Below, piece by piece: positions 16,683 to 22,981 of a DNA stretch of 22,981 nucleotides (position 1 is its first letter; each line of letters begins with the position of its first letter). The notes under the pieces are model-generated. The model was not told the DNA's origin, did no database searches, and saw only the letters and a program-made list of their open reading frames with translations. The stretch spans positions 1-22,981 of the forward strand of contig CAYHQQ010000060.1 of NCBI GenBank assembly GCA_964358855.1, read 5' to 3'. Position numbers and translations under genes: made by a program. The DNA is from UBA2396 sp038042175. GTDB lineage: Bacteria > Planctomycetota > Phycisphaerae > Phycisphaerales > UBA1924.

Positions 16683-18536
16683 GTGCCTATTCCACGTGTT
16701 GCTATTGTCGGCCGGCCCAACGTCGGTAAGTCCTCCCTCATGAACATGATCGCCGGGGCGAAGGTCTCGATCGTCGACCCCACCCCGGGCGTCACGCGAG
16801 ACCGCGTCACCGCGATCGTCGACCTCCAGCCACCCTTCCGCGAGAGCGGCAAGCCCAAGCCCCACAAGCCCGTCGAGTTCGTCGATACTGGCGGCTTCGG
16901 GGCCTACACCGCCCCAGGCGAGCGCTTCGACGAGGTCGGCGAGGACCTCCACACCCTCACCAACTCCATCGAGTTCCAGATCGGCCAGGCGGTCGGCGAC
17001 GCCGACCTCGTCCTGTTCGTCCTGGACGCCCAGTCGGGCCCCACGCCCGTCGATCTCACGATTGCCACGCTGCTGCGCGAGCGCCGCCTGGGCCCGGGCA
17101 CCAAGGGCGGCAAAGTCGCCGCCAAAGCCGCCGCCGAGAAGGCCCAGACCAAGTCCAAAGGCTCCCCCGCCCTCAAAAAGGCAGCCAAGAAGACCGAAGC
17201 CGCCGTGGAAATCAAGGGCAAAGCCGCGAGCAAGGCCCCCGAGATCCGCGTGGTCGCCAACAAGACCGACGGCCCCCGCTGGGAGGCCCACGCCCAGGAG
17301 ATTGCCGGCCTTGGCTTTGGCGAGCCCCTCATGATCTCCGCCAAGAGCAACTACATGCGCCGCGAGTTCCTCGACGCGCTCTACGACGCTCTCCCCGCCT
17401 ACAAGCCCGAGCCCGAGCCCAAGGTCGACCTCAAGGTCGCCATCGTCGGCAAGCGCAACGCCGGCAAGAGCACTCTGGTCAACACCCTGGCGGGCGAGCC
17501 CCGCGTCATCGTCTCGGAGATCGCCGGCACCACGCGCGACGCCGTCGACGTGCGATTCGACCTCGACGTTCACGGCAAATCCAAGAGCGTGCTGGTGATC
17601 GACACCGCGGGTGTACGCCGCGCCAAGAGCTTCCAGAACATGATCGAGCACTACGCGTTCGACCGCGTGAAGCGCTCGATCGACCGTGCCGACGTCGCCC
17701 TGCTCATGATCGACGCCACCGCCAAGATCAGCCAGGTCGACGAGCAGGTCGCCATGCTCCTTCAGAAGACCTTCACTCCCACGATCATCGTGGTCAACAA
17801 GTGGGACCTGGTGGAGGGCAAGCCCAACAAGAAGGGCGTCCCCATCACCACCGCCGACTACGAGACCTACCTCCGCAAGGAGCTCGGCGGGCTCACCTAC
17901 GCCCCCATCGCGTTCATCAGCGGCAAGAGCGGACGCAACGTCCGCGCCACCATCAACCTGGCCTTCGAGCTGGGCGAGCAGGCGTCGACCCGCGTCACCA
18001 CCGGCGTGCTCAACCGCTTCGTCCGCCGCGTCATGGAGACCCGCGCCCCCTCCGACACCACCGGCAAGCACGCCAAGGTCTACTACGTCGCTCAGACGGG
18101 CGTGCGTCCCCCCACCATCACCATGGTCGTCAACGACCCCGAGCTGATGCACAACAACTTCCTGCGCTTCATGCTCAACCGCTTCCGCGAGGAACTCCCC
18201 TTCGTCGAGGTCCCCGTCAAGATCGTCGTCCGCCCACGCAAGCAGCGCGAGGGCGACATGGCCCTGGACCCCGCCACCCACATCGCCCTGCGCGAGGGTG
18301 TCCAAAAGGGCGGCATCAAGCGCGACCGAGGCGATCGCCGCATCGTTCGCGGCGTCGAGCTGGGCGCTACTTCCGGCGCGATGGTCGCCGACGCCCCCGA
18401 CCGAGAACTCACCGACGCCGAACTCAACGAACTCGCCGGCGAGCCCACCAGCTATTTCAACGACGATTACAAGTCCAAGTTCAACAAGAGCGGGGACTTG
18501 GGAGACGCGGCCGAGTCGTACTTCGACGAGGATTGA
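16683..18536 (+). CDS. der: Ribosome-assembly GTPase Der (EngA) with insert and C-terminal extension
   Basis: This double-GTPase protein acts in 50S ribosomal subunit maturation. GTPase 1 has GRPNVGKSS (10-18), DTGG (68-71) and NKTD (193-196). GTPase 2 has GKRNAGKST (from 256), DTAG (from 307) and NKWD (from 372). The KH-like domain ends around 525. The GTG at 16683 gives the usual N-terminus MPIPRVAIVGRPN; an upstream in-frame GTG at 16653 is less family-like. At 617 aa it is longer than the usual 435-500. A Lys/Ala-rich insert of about 50 residues (137-185) sits just before the first NKxD, and about 90 residues follow the KH domain. It is downstream of the oxidase genes by 54 bases but functionally unrelated. 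Confidence 0.95.
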   Translation: MPIPRVAIVGRPNVGKSSLMNMIAGAKVSIVDPTPGVTRDRVTAIVDLQPPFRESGKPKPHKPVEFVDTGGFGAYTAPGERFDEVGEDLHTLTNSIEFQIGQAVGDADLVLFVLDAQSGPTPVDLTIATLLRERRLGPGTKGGKVAAKAAAEKAQTKSKGSPALKKAAKKTEAAVEIKGKAASKAPEIRVVANKTDGPRWEAHAQEIAGLGFGEPLMISAKSNYMRREFLDALYDALPAYKPEPEPKVDLKVAIVGKRNAGKSTLVNTLAGEPRVIVSEIAGTTRDAVDVRFDLDVHGKSKSVLVIDTAGVRRAKSFQNMIEHYAFDRVKRSIDRADVALLMIDATAKISQVDEQVAMLLQKTFTPTIIVVNKWDLVEGKPNKKGVPITTADYETYLRKELGGLTYAPIAFISGKSGRNVRATINLAFELGEQASTRVTTGVLNRFVRRVMETRAPSDTTGKHAKVYYVAQTGVRPPTITMVVNDPELMHNNFLRFMLNRFREELPFVEVPVKIVVRPRKQREGDMALDPATHIALREGVQKGGIKRDRGDRRIVRGVELGATSGAMVADAPDRELTDAELNELAGEPTSYFNDDYKSKFNKSGDLGDAAESYFDED

Positions 18537-18545
18537 GAGGGCGAC

Positions 18546-19334
18546 ATGCCTGACCAAGGCCCGCCAAGGGTCCTCCTCTCCTTCGACGCCGAAGAGTTCG
18601 ACCTCCCCGCCGAACGCGGACTCAGGATTTCCCAGAGTGAACAGTTCGACGTCGGCGCTCGCGGCCTCGAAGTTGTCCATCGTCTCCTGGCCGACTCAGG
18701 CGCCACCGCCACCTTCTTCACCACCGTCTCCCTCGCTTCCAACGCCCCCGACCTCGTCCGCAAGGTCGCGACCGCTCACGAAATCGCCTCCCACGGCCTG
18801 GTCCACAAGGCCGTTCCCCCAACCGACTACCTCCGCTCGCGCGAGGCCCTCGAAGCCATCGTGCACAAGCCCGTCGTCGGCTTCCGCATGCCCCGCATGG
18901 CCGCGGTCGACGAACCCGCCCTCGCCGCCGCAGGCTTCCGCTATCACTCGTCCACCCATCCCACCTGGCTCCCCGGGCGCTACAACAACCTGCGCATGCC
19001 CCGTGGATACTCCACCAGCGGCCCGCTCGTGAGCATCCCCGCTTCGGTCACACCCCTCATCCGCTTCCCGCTCTTCTGGCTCAGCTTCAAAAATTTCCCC
19101 CAGCCGATCTACCGCCACGCCGTTGGACGCGTCCTACGGACCGATCGCTACGCCGTCTTCTACTTCCACCCGTGGGAGTTCGTTGACCTCTCCAAGTACA
19201 AGCTCCCCGCCCACGTCACCCGGCACTCCGGCCAGCCCCTGGTCGATCGTCTCCACCGATTCATCGACTGGCTCAAACCCCAAGCCTCCCTTTCGACGTT
19301 CGAGCAGTTCGTGGGCACCCTTCCCACATCCTGA
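18546..19334 (+). CDS. Polysaccharide deacetylase (NodB/CE4 family)
   Basis: This 262-aa protein is probably a metal-dependent carbohydrate deacetylase. Motifs in order: SFDAEEFD (12-19, catalytic and metal Asp region), HEIASHGLVH (His78, His83, His87), GFRMPRM (112-118, Arg114) and FHPWEF (His208). The combination of HE-SHG and FHPWE resembles the deacetylases of exopolysaccharide and PEP-CTERM loci (DUF3473-associated type). The rest of such a locus is not present. There is no signal peptide, so it probably acts in the cytoplasm or on a lipid-linked substrate at the membrane. It starts nine bases after der, with GAGAGGG just upstream, so it is probably co-transcribed with der. The substrate is unknown. 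Confidence 0.85.
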   Translation: MPDQGPPRVLLSFDAEEFDLPAERGLRISQSEQFDVGARGLEVVHRLLADSGATATFFTTVSLASNAPDLVRKVATAHEIASHGLVHKAVPPTDYLRSREALEAIVHKPVVGFRMPRMAAVDEPALAAAGFRYHSSTHPTWLPGRYNNLRMPRGYSTSGPLVSIPASVTPLIRFPLFWLSFKNFPQPIYRHAVGRVLRTDRYAVFYFHPWEFVDLSKYKLPAHVTRHSGQPLVDRLHRFIDWLKPQASLSTFEQFVGTLPTS

Positions 19335-19396
19335 CCGCCAAAAATCGCCCGGCCGGGCGTCTCGAAATCGCCGCGTCCCGATCCCCAACACTCCGG

Positions 19397-19402
19397 TACA
19401 AT
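19397..19402 (+). promoter_or_regulatory. Possible -10 element before the SPFH gene
   Basis: TACAAT matches the sigma-70 -10 consensus in five of six positions and lies 25 bases before the ATG at 19428. No good -35 box is seen at the usual distance. A 14-base palindrome (CGCCCGGCCGGGCG, 19346-19359) lies upstream and could end the der-deacetylase transcript, though it lacks a T-run. The 93-base gap here is the first sizeable break after der. Confidence 0.3.
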
Positions 19403-19427
19403 TCGTGCACCTATAGGGAGTGACCGC

Positions 19428-20525
19428 ATGGACATCTGGAAGAAACTCACCGGCGAACTGATCGACATTGTCGAGTGGCTCGACAACAGCAGCGATCGCC
19501 TCGTCTACCGCTTCGAACGCCACAACAACGAGATCAAGAACGGCGCCAAGCTCGTCGTCCGCGAGAGCCAGGCCGCCGTCTTCATCAACGAAGGGTCGGT
19601 CGCCGACATCTTCAAGATCGCCGGCACCTACGAGCTGCGAACCCAGAACCTGCCGCTGCTCGCCACCCTCCAAGGCTGGAAATACGGCTTCGAGTCCCCC
19701 TTCAAGGCCGAGGTCTACTTCGTCTCACTCCGCCAGTTCACCGGTTGCAAGTGGGGCACCGCCAACCCCATCATGCTCCGCGACCCCGAGTTCGGCCCAC
19801 TGCGCCTCCGCGCCTTTGGCTCCTACGCCTTCCGCATCGCCGACCCCACCCTCTTCCTCAAGCAGATCGTCGGCACCAACCCCCGCTTCGACGCCGACGG
19901 CATCACCGACCAGCTCCGCAACTTCATCGTCAGCCAGTTCGCCGACGTCCTTGGGGAGTCCAAGATCGCCGCCCTCGACCTGGCCGCCAACTACGACGAG
20001 GTCGGCAAGTTCATCAAGGACAAGATCAGCCCGATGGTCGCCGAGTACGGCCTCGAGATCACCGCTTTCCTCATCGAGAACATCTCCCTCCCGCCCGAGG
20101 TCGAAAAAGTCCTCGACCAGCGCACGAGCATGGGCATGGTCGGCGACATGAGCAAGTACATGCAGTTCAACGCCGCCCAGTCCATGGGCAACCCGAATTC
20201 GGGCGCGGGCGGCGCCATGGGCCAGACGATGGGCATGGGCGCCGGCTTCGCCCTGGGCCAGCAGATGGCCTCCTCAATGGCGAACGCTCCGTCCGCCGGT
20301 TCCCCTCCCCCCCTCTCCGCCGCCCACTTCTTCCTCGCCATCGAGGGCAAACAGGCCGGCCCCTTCGACCCCGCAACCCTCAAGCAGCTCGCTTCCCAGG
20401 GCAAACTCACCCGCGAGACCCTCGCCTGGAAGCAGGGCATGAGCCAGTGGACCCCCGCGGGCCAGATCGGCGAACTCGCCGCATCTCTCGGGGGAAGTGC
20501 ACCGACACCCCCGCCTCTCCCGTAA
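19428..20525 (+). CDS. SPFH-domain protein with C-terminal GYF-like domain (YdjI/virion-core type)
   Basis: This 365-aa protein has an N-terminal SPFH-type region of the YdjI/'virion core' kind. It starts WKKLTGELIDIVEWLDN and includes RLVYRFERHNNEIKNGAKLVVRE-like and LRLRAFGSYAFRI segments up to about residue 235. A Gly/Met-rich linker follows (about 240-290, including GAGGAMGQTMGMGAGFALGQ). The end is a GYF_2-like domain (about 300-355) with the typical GPFDPATLKQLASQGKL and WKQGMSQWTPAGQI. SPFH proteins organise membrane patches, and GYF-like domains bind peptides; the partner is unknown. AGGGAG at 19415-19420, seven bases from the ATG, is a strong ribosome site. The next gene follows after seven bases. 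Confidence 0.88.
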   Translation: MDIWKKLTGELIDIVEWLDNSSDRLVYRFERHNNEIKNGAKLVVRESQAAVFINEGSVADIFKIAGTYELRTQNLPLLATLQGWKYGFESPFKAEVYFVSLRQFTGCKWGTANPIMLRDPEFGPLRLRAFGSYAFRIADPTLFLKQIVGTNPRFDADGITDQLRNFIVSQFADVLGESKIAALDLAANYDEVGKFIKDKISPMVAEYGLEITAFLIENISLPPEVEKVLDQRTSMGMVGDMSKYMQFNAAQSMGNPNSGAGGAMGQTMGMGAGFALGQQMASSMANAPSAGSPPPLSAAHFFLAIEGKQAGPFDPATLKQLASQGKLTRETLAWKQGMSQWTPAGQIGELAASLGGSAPTPPPLP

Positions 20526-20532
20526 CACCATC

Positions 20533-21597
20533 GTGAACGAACCCGCTCACCTCTGCCCGCGCTGCGACTACGACCTCGTCGGCCAGATCGCCGCATGGAC
20601 CGACGAGTGTCCGCTCCAAGGCCAGTGCCCCGAGTGCGGCCTCACTTTCACCTGGCACGAGATCTTCCGCCCCGTCTTCACCGTCGCACCCTGGTCCTTC
20701 GAGCACGCCAAGGGCCCGCCTCTCTCCAAAGCATGGGCACTCCTCCGCACCGTCTCCTGGCTCCACCGCCCCAAACGCCTCTGGGCCGGCGTGCCCATGG
20801 CCTGTGCCTTCAACTTCTGGCGCGCCGTGCTCATCGGCCTGGGGGGCTTTCTCGTCTCCCACGTCATCGCCATCGCCCTCTTTCTTTACTGTGACGCCCA
20901 GCACAACTTCACCACTTCCCTCGTGTACTTCGCCAGCGGCATGCGCCTGACCCGTGGCTCGGGAATCGGCACCCCCGCGGCCTCCATCCAGGCGCCCACC
21001 TTCCTCGACCATCTCGCCCAGCGCGCCGTCCACACCGAAGTCTGGCTCTTCCCCTACATCGATTTCTCCGCACGCGGCTCCCGCGCCTCACCGCCCCAGG
21101 CCGCCTGCATGATCCTCCTCTTCATGGTCATCATGCCCCTCACCCTGTTCGTCGCTCCGGCCACACTCCGCAAGCACAAGGTCCAGCCGCGCCACATCCT
21201 CCGCGTGGGCATCTACAGCCTCTGGCTGATCCCCTTCTCCGGCGTCTGCGTGCCCGCGCTCCTGACACTGGGCTGGTCCTTTGGAGACATTGGCACGCTC
21301 CACAACTGGAACAGCCTCACCCCCACCGGCCCCTGGAGCTGGCTCCAGCAGCTCATCGAGAACCAAGCCTCCAAAATCATCGCCGTTCTCATCGGCACCC
21401 TCGTCCTCTCCTGGTGGTGGGCCGCCATCTCTCGTTACCTCCGCCTCCCGCAAGCCTGGCTCATCACCATCATTCTGGGTTGCCTCGCCGCCGTGGGCAC
21501 CTTCGCACTCTCCTTCCTCATCCCCGGCCTCTCCGACTACGTCCCCGCCGTCCTCAACGAACTCCTCCCCGGCCGCTCGCCCATCACCGTTCCCTAA
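20533..21597 (+). CDS. Zinc-ribbon polytopic membrane protein, paralog 1
   Basis: This is a 354-aa protein of unknown function. An N-terminal zinc ribbon has Cys8 and Cys11 (CPRC) with Cys32 and Cys35 (CPECG), plus an extra Cys26. The motif WSFEHAKG follows near residue 65. At least four or five hydrophobic segments come after that, including VLIGLGGFLVSHVIAIALFL, LFMVIMPLTLFVAP and IIAVLIGTLVLSWWW. A conserved cytoplasmic-looking loop reads RKHKVQPRHILRVGIYSL, and a late segment reads SRYLRLPQAWLITIIL. The GTG start at 20533 is chosen because it aligns with the start of the next gene (MNEPAHLC against MNSPAHQC). Zinc ribbons of the form CPRC-YDL...CPECG are frequent in Planctomycetota. The gene is seven bases after the SPFH gene, so it is probably in the same transcript. 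Confidence 0.85.
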   Translation: MNEPAHLCPRCDYDLVGQIAAWTDECPLQGQCPECGLTFTWHEIFRPVFTVAPWSFEHAKGPPLSKAWALLRTVSWLHRPKRLWAGVPMACAFNFWRAVLIGLGGFLVSHVIAIALFLYCDAQHNFTTSLVYFASGMRLTRGSGIGTPAASIQAPTFLDHLAQRAVHTEVWLFPYIDFSARGSRASPPQAACMILLFMVIMPLTLFVAPATLRKHKVQPRHILRVGIYSLWLIPFSGVCVPALLTLGWSFGDIGTLHNWNSLTPTGPWSWLQQLIENQASKIIAVLIGTLVLSWWWAAISRYLRLPQAWLITIILGCLAAVGTFALSFLIPGLSDYVPAVLNELLPGRSPITVP

Positions 21598-21605
21598 TCA
21601 GCGCC

Positions 21606-21668
21606 GGTACCACTGATGGCCCTTCGTTTGCAAACAAACTGCGACAACGGTCAAAGGGCCATCAGTGC
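21606..21668 (+). repeat. Hairpin element copy 1, after paralog 1
   Basis: GGTACCACTGATGGCCC begins eight bases after the stop of paralog 1. CACTGATGGCCCTT (21611-21624) pairs perfectly over 14 bp with 21654-21667, closing a 29-base loop. The loop contains the small palindrome GTTTGCAAAC and ends in AACGGTC, as in copy 2. No T-run follows. It may be a mobile or dispersed palindromic element, a structured 3' UTR, or a transcription stop that does not need poly-U. Confidence 0.85.
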
Positions 21669-21794
21669 TTGGGCGCACGACAATCGATTGGGTCCTTCTC
21701 GCCCACACGAAAGGAATATTGAAGTCGCCACGCGGGTGGCCGATCATTCTCTCTCCCCGCAACCGCCCACTCCCCCGCCTCGTAACCTCTCACA

Positions 21795-22826
21795 TTGAAC
21801 TCCCCCGCCCACCAATGCCCTCGCTGCGACTACGACCTCTCCGGTCAGATCGCCGCGTGGGCGGGCGAATGCCCCCTCACCGGCCAATGCCCCGAGTGCG
21901 GCCTCGAAATCCGCTGGACCGAAATCTTCAACACCATCCCGCCCCCCGCCTGGTCCTTCGAGCACGCCAAAGGCTCCATTAACGCCCTCGCGGGGTCGCT
22001 GATTCGTTCATGGATCCGCGTCCTCTTCCCCGGGCACCTCTGGTCCCGCCTCACACTGGGACTCAAGACCGTCCCCACGCGACTCTTCCAGCTTGCGGGC
22101 CTTGGCCTGCTTCTCTCCCACCTTGCCGCGAGCCTCTTCACCGCCTTCTTGATCCTCGCCGATCACCTCTACTACCGGGACTGGCCGCTCCCAGCTCCGC
22201 CCGGCAGAATCACCAGCATCAACGTGCGCGGGAGCGGCAGGGCTCAGGCGGCGCTTCTGCACGACTGGCTCTCCTGGGCCTTCCCTTACGCGAACGTCAC
22301 GCGCGTTGGAAGGGGCACATTCGACGTGCCGCTCGGCGCCGTCGAAATCCTCCTCGCCTTCGCAGTCCTCATCCCCCTCAGCTTTTTCCTCCTCCCCACC
22401 ACCATGCGCCGGGCCAAGGTCCGCCCCGCCCACATCTTCCGCATCGCCGCGTACTGGTCCCTGTGCGTCCCGCTTCTGGGCCTCATCGCCCCAACACTCC
22501 GCCACGCCCAGGTCATCGCCAGCCTGGAGTGGTACCGAGTGACTGTTTCACCCGGCACGCACCACGACCACTGGACCCGCGTCGCCTCCGCGTTCCTCTC
22601 CCGGCACTTCGCGTCGATCTCCCTCGTCCTCATCCTGCTCTTCGCATGGTGGTTCTGGTCCACCGCCGCCAAACGCTACCTCCGCCTCCCCTGGGCCCGC
22701 CTCGACACCGCGATCCTCGTCCTCCTGGCCCTCTGGGCCGCACTCGCCGGCGAGTTCCTCATCTCCAGCCCCAACAACAGCACCACCATGGAACTCCTCA
22801 AAGCCCTCACCGCGCCCTCGCAATGA
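21795..22826 (+). CDS. Zinc-ribbon polytopic membrane protein, paralog 2
   Basis: This 343-aa paralog of the preceding gene is also of unknown function. The first 37 residues are identical at 31 positions, with Cys8, Cys11, Cys26, Cys32 and Cys35 in the same places, and WSFEHAKG is retained. Later matches include RRAKVRPAHIFRIAAYWSL against RKHKVQPRHILRVGIYSL, and KRYLRLPWARLDTAIL against SRYLRLPQAWLITIIL. The region between (about 65-190) is much less similar. The start is TTG 21795, chosen by alignment; there is no clear Shine-Dalgarno site and no in-frame ATG nearby upstream. The 197-base upstream gap holds hairpin copy 1 and no convincing promoter. A tandem duplication is the simplest explanation for the pair. 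Confidence 0.84.
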   Translation: MNSPAHQCPRCDYDLSGQIAAWAGECPLTGQCPECGLEIRWTEIFNTIPPPAWSFEHAKGSINALAGSLIRSWIRVLFPGHLWSRLTLGLKTVPTRLFQLAGLGLLLSHLAASLFTAFLILADHLYYRDWPLPAPPGRITSINVRGSGRAQAALLHDWLSWAFPYANVTRVGRGTFDVPLGAVEILLAFAVLIPLSFFLLPTTMRRAKVRPAHIFRIAAYWSLCVPLLGLIAPTLRHAQVIASLEWYRVTVSPGTHHDHWTRVASAFLSRHFASISLVLILLFAWWFWSTAAKRYLRLPWARLDTAILVLLALWAALAGEFLISSPNNSTTMELLKALTAPSQ

Positions 22827-22832
22827 CGATGT

Positions 22833-22896
22833 CCCGGTACCACTGACCGCCCCACGCCGATCCACGAAAGCCCAAACGGTAAAGGGCGGTCAGTGC
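22833..22896 (+). repeat. Hairpin element copy 2, after paralog 2
   Basis: GGTACCACTGACCGCCC begins nine bases after the stop of paralog 2. CACTGACCGCCC (22841-22852) pairs over 12 bp with GGGCGGTCAGTG (22884-22895), leaving a 31-base loop. The stem core differs from copy 1, but the changes fall on both arms so that pairing is kept. The flanks GGTACCACTGA and TCAGTGC and the loop end AACGGT are shared. Confidence 0.85.
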
Positions 22897-22901
22897 TCCG
22901 C

Positions 22902-22926
22902 CCCGGTACCACTGACCGCCCCACGC
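22902..22926 (+). repeat. Half copy 3 of the hairpin element
   Basis: These 25 bases are identical to 22833-22857, the left arm and flank of copy 2, repeated 69 bases downstream. No matching right arm follows at the expected distance. The left arm here (22910-22921) could instead pair with the right arm of copy 2 (22884-22895) across a 14-base loop, so two exclusive hairpins are possible. Confidence 0.85.
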
Positions 22927-22937
22927 TGGAATGCCAT

Positions 22938-22981
22938 TCAGTTAGCCTGCTGGAATCGTTTTTTGTAGGCCTCGCGGGTGA
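22938..22981 (-). CDS. Possible 3' end of a convergent gene (partial)
   Basis: On the minus strand the last bases of the window read TREAYKKRFQQAN followed by TGA (22938-22940). The composition is plausible for a protein C-terminus, and the gene would converge on the zinc-ribbon pair with the hairpin repeats between them. Only 13 codons are visible, so this could be chance. No family is assigned. Confidence 0.3.
   Translation of the reverse strand, partial: TREAYKKRFQQAN

Noticed and set aside
21606..22926. Hairpin copies as ordinary intrinsic terminators
   Set aside because: The stems are strong, but loops of 29-31 bases and the absence of a following T-run do not fit the classical form. 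They are kept as repeats of unknown role.

Overview
The window is about 23 kb of GC-rich bacterial DNA. Nearly all of it codes on the + strand, in tightly packed genes. It most likely comes from a member of the Planctomycetota, probably of the Phycisphaerae type. That placement is inferred from the alternative complex III plus caa3 oxidase cluster and from the zinc-ribbon signature CPRCDYDL...CPECG in two membrane proteins. The first 83 bases are not genomic: a C/T homopolymer run is followed by an Illumina P5 adapter, so the window starts at a contig end.

Positions 96-9184 hold a six-gene alternative complex III operon (actABCDEF): pentaheme cytochrome, Fe-S/molybdopterin-like protein, two NrfD-like membrane subunits, the DUF3341 subunit and a monoheme lipoprotein. 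Positions 9290-16628 continue with a 133-aa one-TM protein, a SCO copper chaperone, and the caa3-type oxidase genes ctaC (CuA plus fused cytochrome c), ctaD (A2-type, YSHPVVY motif), ctaE and an enlarged subunit IV gene. An unrecognised 272-aa two-TM protein closes the block. Together these make a quinol to cytochrome c to oxygen electron-transfer unit with its copper insertion factor. Heme A synthesis genes (ctaA, ctaB) are not in the window.

Positions 16683-19334 hold the ribosome-assembly GTPase der, with a Lys/Ala-rich insert and a C-terminal extension, and a polysaccharide deacetylase. Positions 19428-22826 hold an SPFH-domain protein with a C-terminal GYF-like domain, then two tandem paralogous zinc-ribbon membrane proteins of unknown function. 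Each paralog is followed, 8-9 bases after its stop, by a related hairpin whose stem sequence differs by compensatory changes. A third half-copy of the hairpin lies next to what may be the 3' end of a minus-strand gene at the right edge.

The most unusual points are the gene-plus-hairpin duplication with covarying stems, the large C-terminal extension on oxidase subunit IV, the two unassigned proteins embedded in the respiratory cluster, the His-rich termini shared by many subunits, a REP-like palindrome between ctaE and ctaF, and the A-ending codons in the CtaC tail repeat. No tRNA, rRNA, CRISPR array, insertion sequence or defence system was seen.
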